DNA of 48,192 nt from Actinomycetota bacterium (GCA_013151445.1 JAADIG010000011.1:1-48192), one strand, 5' to 3'. Positions 1-10,656 are shown, counted from the first letter of the stretch. The notes: generated by a model from the letters alone, not told the origin. Program-made: numbers and translations.

Positions 1-2501
<2,501 letters not shown>

Positions 2502-2553
2502 GTTTAGTCACCTCAAGAAACATGACGGCCCGGGAATTCCAGGACGCATCCCG

Positions 2554-2582
2554 ATTATAGCGGTAGCAAGGTTCATACTTAA
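2554..2582 (-). promoter_or_regulatory. Predicted sigma-A-type promoter of clpC
   Basis: On the minus strand a perfect TATAAT (2559-2554) sits 17 bases downstream of TTAAGT (2582-2577). Transcription would start near 2546 and give a leader of about 45 bases before the GTG start of clpC. I saw no clear CtsR or ClgR operator around it. The rest of the 2502-2726 gap shows nothing I can name. Confidence 0.5.
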
Positions 2583-2726
2583 CCACCGCGTCGCCGCCTT
2601 TCCATCTTTTGTAACTCTACTATCGACAAGTAGAAGCCTGGGATGAAGGAAACACCTGAAGTCGACCGATTGTTCCCGCTGGGTTCGAACCGACCCTACA
2701 CCGGCCGGACGACACGGAACCAACGG

Positions 2727-3563
2727 TCAGAGGGTGGCCGCAAGCGCAACTACCAACGTTGATGCACCCGCTTCGATCGGTTCGCCGTGTCCAAACAGAA
2801 CAGTCCCAAACGTGAGCTGTGCCAACTTCTTCACCGATGCGTTCGCCGCCGGCATATCCGGTGAGAACTGCGGGTTGGCTCCGATCACACCACCGTTCGA
2901 GCCGTTCATCGAATCGCCGGCTACCAACAGCCCCCCGACCGGATCCAGTACTGCGATATGTCCGGGCGTGTGCCCGGGTGTGTCAATGATCTTGAGACCG
3001 AACACCGAGTCGCCATCACCGACGGGCGTTACCGATCGCGGTGAATCTATTGCCGGCACATCAGCGGCCCCCGCATAGGCGACCGCATTGGCGGCGAGGC
3101 GTATCACCGCGGGAAGGCTCCCCTGGTGGTCGTTGTGGCGGTGGGTAAGGATCACATGGGAGACGTCGTCCCAGCCGAGGTTGATCGCTGCGAGGCTGTC
3201 CCCAATCGAACCCTCGCTACCCGCCACCCCAGTATCGATGATCACTGCCTCTCCGGCGCGAGCCAGCACGTACGCCGACACAAACCCGAGGTTTGCTCGT
3301 TCCCAGACAACCGCTGCCGTCTCATCGACCGGTGGCGGTACCTCGGTAGTGGTCGGTGCGGCATCCTGGGGCGCCCGCGTGGTCGTGGTGGTGACAAGAT
3401 CCGTCGCACCCGTTGTCGGGGTGGGTGCCGGTGCAGAGGTCGTGATCCCCTCGCTCTCCGAGCTGCATGCTGTGGCGACGATCCCAACAACCGCGACCGT
3501 GGCCGCACCTCGGCCGAGGTTGGTGAAAAAATTCCGGCGGCTCATCGGGGTATCTGTGCTCAT
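2727..3563 (-). CDS. Exported metallo-beta-lactamase-fold hydrolase (Tat signal, possible lipoprotein)
   Basis: 278 residues. The N-terminus has a twin-arginine motif (SRRNFF) followed by a hydrophobic stretch ending in ATAC-SS, so it is probably exported by Tat and may be lipid-anchored at that Cys, although Ala at the -3 position makes the lipobox imperfect. A Thr/Pro-rich linker of about 50 residues follows. The enzyme domain carries the metal motif THRHNDHQG, then DTPGHTPGH, AGDS and FGHGEP, which are the five ordered motifs of the MBL fold. Substrate unknown; glyoxalase II-like or lactonase-like activities are both possible. The start at 3563 is preferred over 3584 because GGAAGGAG lies seven bases upstream. 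The gene is read away from the polyprenyl synthase across a 194-base divergent gap. Confidence 0.85.
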   Translation of the reverse strand: MSTDTPMSRRNFFTNLGRGAATVAVVGIVATACSSESEGITTSAPAPTPTTGATDLVTTTTTRAPQDAAPTTTEVPPPVDETAAVVWERANLGFVSAYVLARAGEAVIIDTGVAGSEGSIGDSLAAINLGWDDVSHVILTHRHNDHQGSLPAVIRLAANAVAYAGAADVPAIDSPRSVTPVGDGDSVFGLKIIDTPGHTPGHIAVLDPVGGLLVAGDSMNGSNGGVIGANPQFSPDMPAANASVKKLAQLTFGTVLFGHGEPIEAGASTLVVALAATL

Positions 3564-3757
3564 CGATGACTCCTTCCGAATCACGGGTCAGCGTAGCGAT
3601 CCTCCCAGGCAACGACAGCGGCGCCGCGGTGGCACCGCGGTCCACCATTCCGGCAGCGCCGCGGGTGTCGATCAAAGCAACAAAAGGAGGGGCATCGTCG
3701 AATTCCCCTTCTGGAGAGTCGCTACAATTGGGGACCCCTACGAGGAAGCAACAGTAC

Positions 3758-4747
3758 GTGGACCAGCCCGTCCTTCAAGACCTTGTACCGGTCGACGCCG
3801 TCTGGATGCGCCTCGATCAGGTCGAAACACGACTCCGCGAGGTTACGGTTGCGAACACCGCGTTCCTTACTGAAATAGCCCAACATGGCATTCAGGCCGG
3901 CGGTAAACGATATCGACCACTGTTGGCGCAGGTAGCCGGAGAGCTGGGACCCGACCCGAGCCACGGTCCGGTGGAGTCCGGGGTGTCGGTAGAGCTCGTC
4001 CATCTCGGCTCGCTCTACCACGACGACGTCATCGACGAGGCCGACACGCGGCGTGGCAAAACATCGGTCAACGCCAACTGGACCAATACGATTGCCATCC
4101 TTGCCGGTGACTTCCTGCTGGCTCGCGCCTCAGAGGTGGCGGCACCCCTGGGTGAAGAGGCGGTCGCTCTGATAGCCCGAACCTATGCCACCCTGTGCGA
4201 GGGTCAGGTACTCGAACTTCAGCTTGAACGAAATCTTGATCACGGACCCGATGACTATTACCGGGTGATCGGTGGAAAGAGTGCCAGCCTGATCCAGACA
4301 TCGGCGCGGCTCGGTGCGCTCACTGCGGGAGCCGATCGTGACAGCGTCGAAGCCGTCTCCGAGTGGGCCTGGGAGACCGGACTCGTGTTCCAGATTACCG
4401 ACGATGTCCTGGACCTGGTCGCATCAGATGATTTCCTCGGCAAACCGGCAGGCTCGGACATCGGTGAAGGGACGTTCACGCTCCCGGTGTTATACGCCCT
4501 CGCCGGACCCGAGGGGCCCGAGATGAGGGCACTGCTATCGGATGCGCCGTATGCACCCGAGGCGGTCACCAAGGTCATCGAACTTGTCCGGTCTGGCGGA
4601 TATGTTGAGCAGGTGTTGCAGGAGGCGATCGCACGGCTTTCGATTGCCGAGACTGCCATTCGACGACTCCCCAACAACGAACTTACGACGATATTCTCGA
4701 ACCTTGGCTCCTACCTCCTCAGCAGGGTCGAGGCTGCGCTCGAATAA
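3758..4747 (+). CDS. Polyprenyl diphosphate synthase (heptaprenyl/geranylgeranyl type)
   Basis: 329 residues. It condenses isopentenyl diphosphate onto an allylic diphosphate to make a long-chain prenyl donor, probably for menaquinone side chains. Motifs seen: GGKRYRPLL, the first Asp-rich motif DDVID (in LYHDDVIDEAD) followed by TRRGK, GGKSASLI, and the second Asp-rich motif DDVLD followed by GKPAGSDIGEG. Several residues before the first Asp motif determine chain length, but product length cannot be read with confidence by eye. Start chosen at GTG 3758: GAGGAAG lies upstream and the product begins just before the conserved first helix; an upstream in-frame start at 3566 would overlap the divergent gene's leader. 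A possible -10 TACAAT is at 3723-3728 with no good -35. It converges on lysS with only 37 bases between. Confidence 0.9.
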   Translation: MDQPVLQDLVPVDAVWMRLDQVETRLREVTVANTAFLTEIAQHGIQAGGKRYRPLLAQVAGELGPDPSHGPVESGVSVELVHLGSLYHDDVIDEADTRRGKTSVNANWTNTIAILAGDFLLARASEVAAPLGEEAVALIARTYATLCEGQVLELQLERNLDHGPDDYYRVIGGKSASLIQTSARLGALTAGADRDSVEAVSEWAWETGLVFQITDDVLDLVASDDFLGKPAGSDIGEGTFTLPVLYALAGPEGPEMRALLSDAPYAPEAVTKVIELVRSGGYVEQVLQEAIARLSIAETAIRRLPNNELTTIFSNLGSYLLSRVEAALE

Positions 4748-4784
4748 CGCCGCCAGCACACTCCACAGAGATTGTTGCCAGGAC

Positions 4785-6302
4785 CTACTCGGTCGGACGC
4801 ATTTGGGGGAACAGGACGACCTCCCGGATCGTGACTTGACCCGTCAGCAGCATGACAAGGCGGTCAATACCGAGACCGAGTCCACCCGTCGGCGGCATGC
4901 CGTATTCGAGTGCCGTCAGAAAATCCTCGTCAACGGTCTGCGCCTCGTCGTCGCCCGCCGCCCGCGCCTCTGCCTGAGCGGTAAAACGAGCCCGCTGGTC
5001 AAGAGGGTCGATCAACTCGGAAAATGCGTCGCACATTTCGGCTCCACCGATGTAGAGCTCAAAACGCTCGGTGAGGTTCGGATCCGACCGATGAATGCGG
5101 GTGAGCGGGGATATCTCCACCGGGTGATCGATCACGAATGTTGGTTCGATCAGGGTGTCCTCGACGAGTTCCTCGAACAAGGCGTACAACAGACGCCCAT
5201 GGCCCCACACCTCTTGCACGTCGACTCCGTGCTCGGTGGCGACAGCGCGAAGAACCGCGATATCCGTACCGAACCCAACGGGCTCATCGAGGACCGCATT
5301 CACTGCATCGATGACCGAGATGCGCCGGTAGGGACCAGCGAGGTCGACGACACCGTCGGCCGTCTCGATCGTTGAGACCCCGTTGAGATCGACGGCAACC
5401 GCCGCAAGGATCTCCTCCATCAGAACCATGAGGTCGTTGTAGTCCGCAAAGGCCTGGTATGCCTCAAGCGTCGTGAACTCCGGGCTGTGAGTCGCATCGA
5501 TCCCTTCGTTGCGGAAGATCCGACCGATCTCAAACACACGTTCCATGCCACCAACGATGAGCCTCTTGAGATGCAGCTCGGTGGCGATCCGTAACACCAT
5601 GTCGACACCGAGGGCGTTGTGGTGAGTCTCGAAAGGTCGCGCCGCGGCTCCCCCAGCCTCGGGTTGCAGCATCGGTGTCTCGACCTCCACGAACCCCCGC
5701 TGGTGAAACTGATCACGAAGCGAGCGAACCACCGTGGCACGCGCAAACGCGATGCGGCGGGCCTCCTCGTTCGTCGCAAGGTCGAGGTACCGCTGCCGGT
5801 AGCGTCGTTCCTTGTCGGCAAGCCCATGCCATTTGTCGGGGAACGGGCGCAACGACTTGCTAAGCAACTCGACGGACTGGGCCCGCACACTCAGCTCTCC
5901 CTTCTTGGAGGTCATGACGAGGCCTTCAACGCCAATCCAGTCACCCAGGTCGAGCTCCGCGAACTTTGCGAAAGCCTCGTCACCGAGCGTGCGACGATCG
6001 ACAAAGAGTTGCACCCTCCCCGCCACATCCTGAAGAACGGCAAACGTGAGTTTTCCCATCGACCGGACGTTGAACAGTCGCCCGGCGACCCGTACGACTG
6101 TCGTGGTTTCTGTCCCCGGCTCGAGTGCCGCAAACTGGTCATGAAGCTCACCGGTGAGGTGGGTACGCTCGAACCGGTACGGATAGCTGTTCGCTTCGAG
6201 CGCTGCCCGATGTTTATCGAGCCGAAGCGCAGTCAGCGGATGGGCGGACAGGTCGTCAGCGTCACTGAGCTGTTCGGAAGTGTCGGTCGCTGGGTCGTCC
6301 AT
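4785..6302 (-). CDS. lysS: Lysyl-tRNA synthetase, class II
   Basis: 505 residues, the normal length for class II LysRS. It charges tRNA-Lys in the cytoplasm. N-terminal OB-fold anticodon-binding domain (residues about 60-160, with VAGRLFNVRSMGKL), then the class II catalytic core: motif 1 around GFVEVETPML, motif 2 FRNEGID near residue 262, and motif 3 GLGIDRLVMLLTG near residue 480. The ATG overlaps the coaX stop by one base (TAATG), so translation is probably coupled. It is the last gene of the chain regulator-DUF2520-panC-coaX-lysS. No T-box leader is seen, as expected for an internal operon gene. Confidence 0.97.
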   Translation of the reverse strand: MDDPATDTSEQLSDADDLSAHPLTALRLDKHRAALEANSYPYRFERTHLTGELHDQFAALEPGTETTTVVRVAGRLFNVRSMGKLTFAVLQDVAGRVQLFVDRRTLGDEAFAKFAELDLGDWIGVEGLVMTSKKGELSVRAQSVELLSKSLRPFPDKWHGLADKERRYRQRYLDLATNEEARRIAFARATVVRSLRDQFHQRGFVEVETPMLQPEAGGAAARPFETHHNALGVDMVLRIATELHLKRLIVGGMERVFEIGRIFRNEGIDATHSPEFTTLEAYQAFADYNDLMVLMEEILAAVAVDLNGVSTIETADGVVDLAGPYRRISVIDAVNAVLDEPVGFGTDIAVLRAVATEHGVDVQEVWGHGRLLYALFEELVEDTLIEPTFVIDHPVEISPLTRIHRSDPNLTERFELYIGGAEMCDAFSELIDPLDQRARFTAQAEARAAGDDEAQTVDEDFLTALEYGMPPTGGLGLGIDRLVMLLTGQVTIREVVLFPQMRPTE

Positions 6303-7072
6303 TAGGTATCCCGGTTGAGATCGTGAATGATGCGCAGCCCCTCAAGCGTGAGATACGGGTCGATAGTCTCAACCGACGAGCAGTGCGCCACGATGGTAGA
6401 TGCCAGCCCACCCGTTGCAACTCGAGTTGCTTCAACCCCGAGTGCAGCGACGAGGCGTTCCATGATCCCATCGACCAGTCCCGCATGTCCGTACAGCGCA
6501 CCCGACTGGATGGCTTCGACGGTACCTTTGCCGATTGGGCTTCGCGGCTCGAGAAACTCGACGTTGCGCAACGCGGCCGCCCCTCGTGTGAGGGCATTCG
6601 TTGAGAGCACGAGACCGGGTGCGATCGCTCCCCCCAGATAATCGCCGTCGGGTCCAACGACATCAAAATTTGTGCTCGTCCCGAAGTCGACAACCACGAC
6701 CGGGGCACCGTAACGCTTGCGCGCCGCAACGGCGTTAACGACGCGGTCGGCACCGACCTCACGAGGATTGTCGATCGAAATCGGCATGCCGGTCTTGGTA
6801 CCGGGCTCGACTACCGTCACCGCCCCCGGAGCGATCGTCTCGGCAACACCACGCAGCGGCACCGTAATTGCCGGGACGACACACGAGATGGCAACTCCGT
6901 CGATAGCCGCGGGGTCGTAGTCCCCCAAACCCAACATGCCGCGAAGCGCTAACCGCATCTCGTCGCTCGTCAGCTCGGGGTTCGTTGTCATCCGCCAATG
7001 ACCTACGAGAGCATCTCCAGCGAATAAACCAACCGCGGTTTGTGTGTTTCCAACATCAAGTGTCAGCAGCAT
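6302..7072 (-). CDS. coaX: Type III pantothenate kinase
   Basis: 256 residues, the usual CoaX size. Phosphorylates pantothenate in the first step of CoA synthesis; type III enzymes belong to the ASKHA fold and are not inhibited by CoA. Seen: N-terminal DVGNTQT phosphate loop, GADRVVNAVAA, VVVDFGTSTNFDVV, and GGAIAPGL. Start at ATG 7072 puts the DVGNT loop at residue 6, as in the family; it overlaps the panC stop by 10 bases. Together with panC upstream this makes two successive steps of one pathway. It ends in TAATG with lysS. Confidence 0.95.
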   Translation of the reverse strand: MLLTLDVGNTQTAVGLFAGDALVGHWRMTTNPELTSDEMRLALRGMLGLGDYDPAAIDGVAISCVVPAITVPLRGVAETIAPGAVTVVEPGTKTGMPISIDNPREVGADRVVNAVAARKRYGAPVVVVDFGTSTNFDVVGPDGDYLGGAIAPGLVLSTNALTRGAAALRNVEFLEPRSPIGKGTVEAIQSGALYGHAGLVDGIMERLVAALGVEATRVATGGLASTIVAHCSSVETIDPYLTLEGLRIIHDLNRDT

Positions 7073-7977
7073 GTGTCTGAGGACCCTCCGTATAGGACGC
7101 TTTGGGACGATAGCGTCAAGCCCCGATCGGGGACCGGTCGCCCGTCGACAAAGTCGATGTGAATGTTGTCGATTAATCGGACCTCCCCGACCCATGCCGC
7201 GACGGCAAGAAAGGCCGGTTGATCCACTGACTCGAGTGGCCGTGCACCCGTCTGACTGGCGAGCTGAACATACTCCGGTGATATCCCGACCTGCTCGAAT
7301 TCGGTGCGCACAACACCAGCAAGGATCGTGGCGTCGAGCATGCCGTCGTCAATCAGCTCGGCGGCTCGAAAAAGTCCCCGGCTGAGGACGGTCGCCTCGG
7401 AACGTCGGTGTGGGTCGAGACGAACGTTGCGGCTCGACAACGCCAGACCGTCGGACTCGCGCAGCGTCGGGCAGCCAACAACACCAACCGGCAGCGAAAG
7501 GTCCCGCGCCATCGTGCGGATGACGGCTAGTTGTTGGGCGTCCTTCTTGCCGAAGTAGGCAGTGTCGGGTCGAAGGCCGGCGAATAGTTTGGCGACGACG
7601 GTCGCTACCCCCTCAAAGTGACCGGGCCGGTAGTCGCCCTCCATTCCCGTAGCGACGGCACCGACCGACACAGTGGTCGACATGTCTTCGGGATACATCT
7701 CCGCTTCCGAGGGTACGAACACGACCTCGATCCCCGCGGTTTCGGCGATCTGGAGATCTCGATCCAGGTCACGAGGATACGCCTTGAGGTCGTTTGTGCT
7801 ATTGAACTGCAGGGGGTTTACAAAGATACTGGCTACCGCAAAGTCGCTGGCGGCGACCGCAGCGTCGAACAGGGCCGCGTGCGCCTCATGGAGGAACCCC
7901 ATCGTCGGTACCAGTCCGATACTGCCCTGATCGGCAATGAATTCTCGAGCGTCCACCCAGGTTGTTGCAACTCTCAT
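7063..7977 (-). CDS. panC: Pantothenate synthetase (pantoate-beta-alanine ligase)
   Basis: 304 residues. Condenses pantoate and beta-alanine using ATP via a pantoyl-adenylate. Seen: VPTMGFLHEAH (the HxGH nucleotidyl-transferase motif, here HEAH), SIFVNPLQF, YPRDLDRDL, MEGDYRPGHFEGV, KLFAGLRPDTAYFGKKDAQQ and RESDGLALSSRN (KMSKS-like loop). All pantoate and beta-alanine contact motifs are present. The start at 7977 overlaps the upstream stop as ATGA, and the product then begins MRVATTW. The Gly-to-Ala change in the HxGH motif is the only oddity; all other conserved blocks are intact, so I expect activity. Confidence 0.95.
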   Translation of the reverse strand: MRVATTWVDAREFIADQGSIGLVPTMGFLHEAHAALFDAAVAASDFAVASIFVNPLQFNSTNDLKAYPRDLDRDLQIAETAGIEVVFVPSEAEMYPEDMSTTVSVGAVATGMEGDYRPGHFEGVATVVAKLFAGLRPDTAYFGKKDAQQLAVIRTMARDLSLPVGVVGCPTLRESDGLALSSRNVRLDPHRRSEATVLSRGLFRAAELIDDGMLDATILAGVVRTEFEQVGISPEYVQLASQTGARPLESVDQPAFLAVAAWVGEVRLIDNIHIDFVDGRPVPDRGLTLSSQSVLYGGSSDTCC

Positions 7978-8813
7978 GATGTGTGTTCCGCAACGAGGTC
8001 GGCGAACTGGTCCCATCGCCCGGCGATCTTGGCCAGAGAGGCGACATTGCTGACGAAGATGCCCAACATCGCCGGAGCATGGTCCGCTACTGCGGCAATC
8101 TGTGCGGCGACCGTGTCGACGTCACCGCGGGCTACCGGACCCGTGAGCGCTGCTCGCGGACCGATCTCGACCGCGTTGGCGACAATCGCCTCCATAAGTG
8201 GACCCAAAACTTCGATCGGAATATCAACCGCGTCGAGCAGGTCCTGGGCGACGATCAGGTTCACCAGGGTGAAGTTCGCCGCTGCTGCTGCGGCTGCGTG
8301 ATAGGTCGGCTTGGCACTGTCGGCAATCGAGAACGGCCGTCCACCCATCGACTCGGCGAACTCGGCGAGGCGATCGTACAGTTCTGGCTCCGCGGTAATG
8401 CCAAACCACGCACCCCGGAGGCGCTCCTGCCCGATCTCGGGGTTCGGCATCGTCTGCAGCGGATGTACCGAACCTATGGAGATACCGAACCTGGCCAGCG
8501 GGGCGAGTGTTTCGATTGATGAGAGACCCGAGAGGTGGATCGCCATGTCCGGCGCCTCCGTGCCCTCATCGAGCCGTTGCGCCAGCGACTCGGCAGCCGA
8601 CAGAATCGCGTCGTCGCGCGTCGCTACGATCCACAGATCGCTTGCTTCGAGTTGCCGATCTAAGACCGAGGCGGTGGCACCCAGCTTCTCGGCGGCCCTG
8701 CGGGCAGCCTCGGGACGTCTCGCGACGACGGTTACGATTTCGTGTCCCGCCTTCTTGGCTGCGTAGGCGATTGAAAGCCCGGCCCTTCCCGGGCCAATCA
8801 GCGTGATTCGCAT
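7974..8813 (-). CDS. Rossmann-fold DUF2520 protein, candidate ketopantoate reductase (PanG-like)
   Basis: 279 residues. N-terminal NAD(P)-binding Rossmann domain with GPGRAGLSIA (residues 7-16) and a second strand ending in VARR, which suggests NADPH preference; then HLSGLSS and GSVHPLQTMP, typical of the F420-dependent NADP oxidoreductase/DUF2520 family, and an all-helical C-terminal DUF2520 domain starting near the SAKPTYHAAAA motif. It overlaps panC by ATGA. No panE is seen in the window, and DUF2520 proteins sit next to panC in many genomes; I recall a family member described in Francisella as the alternative ketopantoate reductase PanG. Function here is therefore inferred from fold and neighbourhood. 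Confidence 0.75.
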   Translation of the reverse strand: MRITLIGPGRAGLSIAYAAKKAGHEIVTVVARRPEAARRAAEKLGATASVLDRQLEASDLWIVATRDDAILSAAESLAQRLDEGTEAPDMAIHLSGLSSIETLAPLARFGISIGSVHPLQTMPNPEIGQERLRGAWFGITAEPELYDRLAEFAESMGGRPFSIADSAKPTYHAAAAAAANFTLVNLIVAQDLLDAVDIPIEVLGPLMEAIVANAVEIGPRAALTGPVARGDVDTVAAQIAAVADHAPAMLGIFVSNVASLAKIAGRWDQFADLVAEHTS

Positions 8814-8855
8814 GTGTCGCTTCAGTCCTCTGTCGGTACTGGTACGCGACAGACG

Positions 8856-9542
8856 CTAGCCGTTTCCACCCGGTCCGTCGTCGGGGAACGTAACCGGTGA
8901 AGACTCAATGCGATAGGCACAACGCCTGTCCCCATCCATGAGGTACTCGACTCTCTCGACATGCACACCGTCGCCGAGCACACCTCGGAACATGTCCAAC
9001 TCCCCGGCGCAGAGCCTTTGGCAGATTGTTGCTGCCGCACACACGGGACAATGGCTCTCCCACAACAAGAACCTCCCTGCGGCCTCCTCGACCCAACCGG
9101 ACATGTAACCGTCCTCGGTACGCAGCTCGGAGAGCTTTTCGACACGATCTGCAAGCGGTGCGTCGACCTCAATGCGTTGCAGATAGTCCTGCATCTGGGC
9201 ACGGACGCGCTCGGCGATGAGGCGTTCGACTCCGGCGTCACCGAACGCCGCCCGGGCGGCAGCTATCAGGGCCAGCGTCAAGTTGGCGTGGGTATCAGGG
9301 AAACACGCGTTGGCTTCTGCGGAGGAAACAACGTGCCATCGTTTCTTCGGACGACCGACCGTTCCCGCCCTCACTTCCTCATAGTCGATCAAACCCTCGG
9401 TTTGAAGCTCACACAGATGCTGACGAATCGCAGATGATGTAACCCGCAGTTGGTCGGCGAGACCCGATGCCGTTGTCGGACCGGATTTCTTCAGCCTAAG
9501 AAGGATCTTCTCTCGTGTTGCATTGCCAGCGGTGGGACACAT
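8856..9542 (-). CDS. Winged-helix transcriptional regulator with Fe-S-type cysteine cluster (SufR-like)
   Basis: 228 residues. N-terminal winged helix-turn-helix (residues about 9-65, with TTASGLADQLRVTSSAIRQH), then GRPKKRW as the wing, a helical linker, and a C-terminal cluster of cysteines (HCPVCAAATICQRLC) followed near the C-terminus by RRCAY. The spacing resembles SufR, a regulator that binds DNA according to its iron-sulfur cluster. The start at 9542 is chosen because the HTH then begins at the normal distance; upstream in-frame residues look like non-coding. It is the first gene of a chain ending in lysS (42 bases before the DUF2520 gene). No suf genes are in view, so the target may be its own operon. 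GTGGTACTAC, an imperfect palindrome near 9560, is a possible operator. Confidence 0.8.
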   Translation of the reverse strand: MCPTAGNATREKILLRLKKSGPTTASGLADQLRVTSSAIRQHLCELQTEGLIDYEEVRAGTVGRPKKRWHVVSSAEANACFPDTHANLTLALIAAARAAFGDAGVERLIAERVRAQMQDYLQRIEVDAPLADRVEKLSELRTEDGYMSGWVEEAAGRFLLWESHCPVCAAATICQRLCAGELDMFRGVLGDGVHVERVEYLMDGDRRCAYRIESSPVTFPDDGPGGNG

Positions 9543-9613
9543 GCCACCAATGTAGTACCACTGTGAGCACCCACCGACGACGCGCAGTGCGCTGGTCACG
9601 CACGGTGGCACGG

Positions 9614-10180
9614 TCAGGAGTTGAGTAGGCCGAGTGCGAGGATCACGACGAGGAGCCCACCAACCGCGACCCACATCGCCCGCTTCAACGACCGCACACC
9701 CGGGGACTCGAGTCGACGAACATTCTGATCCGCCACCGCCGACAGGGCCCCCGCAGGATCGGGTACTCCGGGAATCTCGACGCGCGGGAATGCTTCGAGA
9801 AGGGGTTCAAGTACGAACCGACGTTCGGCGAGACGGGGATGAGGAACCGTGAGGCCGGGCTCGTCGATGCTCTCATCGCCGAACACCAGGAGGTCGAGGT
9901 CAATGGAGCGCGGCCCCCACCGTTCGCGACGGACACGCCCAAGGTCTCGCTCGATGTTTAGTAGCTCATCCAGTAACTCCCGCGCCGTCAGTTCAGTGTC
10001 GAGAACCGCGACGGCGTTGAGGAATGCATCCTGGCGCGGTCCACCGATTGGATCGGTCTCGTAGAGCGATGACATACCCACAAGAGTTCCGAGTTTGCGC
10101 ATCCGGTCAACCGCCCCGCGGAGCAGTTCGCATCGATCTCCAAGGTTCGACCCGAGCCCCACGAGGGCGCGGGTAGGCAC
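9614..10180 (-). CDS. folK: 6-hydroxymethyl-7,8-dihydropterin pyrophosphokinase with C-terminal membrane segment
   Basis: 188 residues. Transfers pyrophosphate from ATP to hydroxymethyl-dihydropterin in folate synthesis. Catalytic domain complete: GLGSNLGDR, YETDPIGGPRQDAFLN, ERDLGRVRRERWGPRSIDLD and VPHPRLAERRFVLEPL. Residues about 140-163 form a linker, then KRAMWVAVGGLLVVILALGL near residues 165-185 is a single hydrophobic helix preceded by Lys-Arg and followed by only two or three residues. Such a tail would anchor the enzyme on the inner face of the membrane; typical FolK (about 160 residues) lacks it. GTG start two bases after the upstream stop. Enzyme identity is certain; the tail is read directly from the sequence. 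Confidence 0.93.
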   Translation of the reverse strand: MPTRALVGLGSNLGDRCELLRGAVDRMRKLGTLVGMSSLYETDPIGGPRQDAFLNAVAVLDTELTARELLDELLNIERDLGRVRRERWGPRSIDLDLLVFGDESIDEPGLTVPHPRLAERRFVLEPLLEAFPRVEIPGVPDPAGALSAVADQNVRRLESPGVRSLKRAMWVAVGGLLVVILALGLLNS

Positions 10181-10182
10181 GA

Positions 10183-10656
10183 CTACGCCTTCTGGGAGAT
10201 CAACCGACGACCCTCGGGACCCATCGCGCGGCCGATGATCTCCTGAATTGTTGCCGTCGCCACGATCGGGTCTTCCACAAGACCGGTGTGGACCAAGAAC
10301 CCACCGAGTAGACCGACGACCGTGTCATCGACAAGATCTCGGTGCAACAGGACCACCGCATCGGCGGGTTTCATCGCTTCGGATAACACCGCAAAGATCG
10401 CGGGCGCTTCGTCGACATCGAAGTCCTCATCGACGACATAGTGTGCGTAGGCGAGACCTGCGAGTTCGTAGGCTGCTTCGTTCTGGTTCCCGGCGAGCAG
10501 CGACACGACGGAGTTAATCCCAGCATCAACGAGCCAGAGGATTTCTTCCTCGCGACGCACGCGCCGATGTTGGATTCCGTACCCGCCGATTCGTTCCGAA
10601 ACCGCGAGCTTTCCATTGATCACCCATGTGAAACCCCTGGGCTCTAAACCTGCCAC
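10183..10656 (-). CDS. Degenerate dual-specificity-phosphatase-like protein between folP and folK
   Basis: 157 residues from the GTG at 10656. The layout matches small dual-specificity phosphatases: FTWVINGKLAVS at the N-terminus, a helix then GINSVVSLLAGN, YAHYVVDEDFDVDEAP, and a P-loop-like position VVLLHRDLVDDTV. In active enzymes that loop reads HCxxGxxR; here the Cys is Arg and the terminal Arg is Asp, so phosphatase chemistry is not expected. The start is chosen because GAGAGG lies five bases upstream and it keeps the FTWV block; it overlaps folP by 13 bases and ends two bases before folK. This position in folate operons commonly holds folB (dihydroneopterin aldolase), which is not seen here. 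Function unknown; the fold assignment is by eye. Confidence 0.65.
   Translation of the reverse strand: MAGLEPRGFTWVINGKLAVSERIGGYGIQHRRVRREEEILWLVDAGINSVVSLLAGNQNEAAYELAGLAYAHYVVDEDFDVDEAPAIFAVLSEAMKPADAVVLLHRDLVDDTVVGLLGGFLVHTGLVEDPIVATATIQEIIGRAMGPEGRRLISQKA

Noticed and set aside
2682-2691. GGTTCGAACC, tRNA T-loop-like
   Set aside because: No matching acceptor, D or anticodon stems around it on either strand.
2508-2723. 71-codon minus-strand frame in the clpC upstream gap
   Set aside because: It overlaps the predicted clpC promoter, has no ribosome site and no recognisable features.
3624-3640. CCGCGGTG-G-CACCGCGG resembles the T-box antiterminator consensus GGTGGNACCGCG
   Set aside because: The match is a perfect inverted repeat, the upstream leader would be antisense to the start of the lactamase-fold gene, and the next gene is a prenyl synthase, not an amino-acid gene.
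5619-6305. Long plus-strand open frame opposite lysS
   Set aside because: Antisense shadow of a conserved gene; the product has no domain-like sequence.
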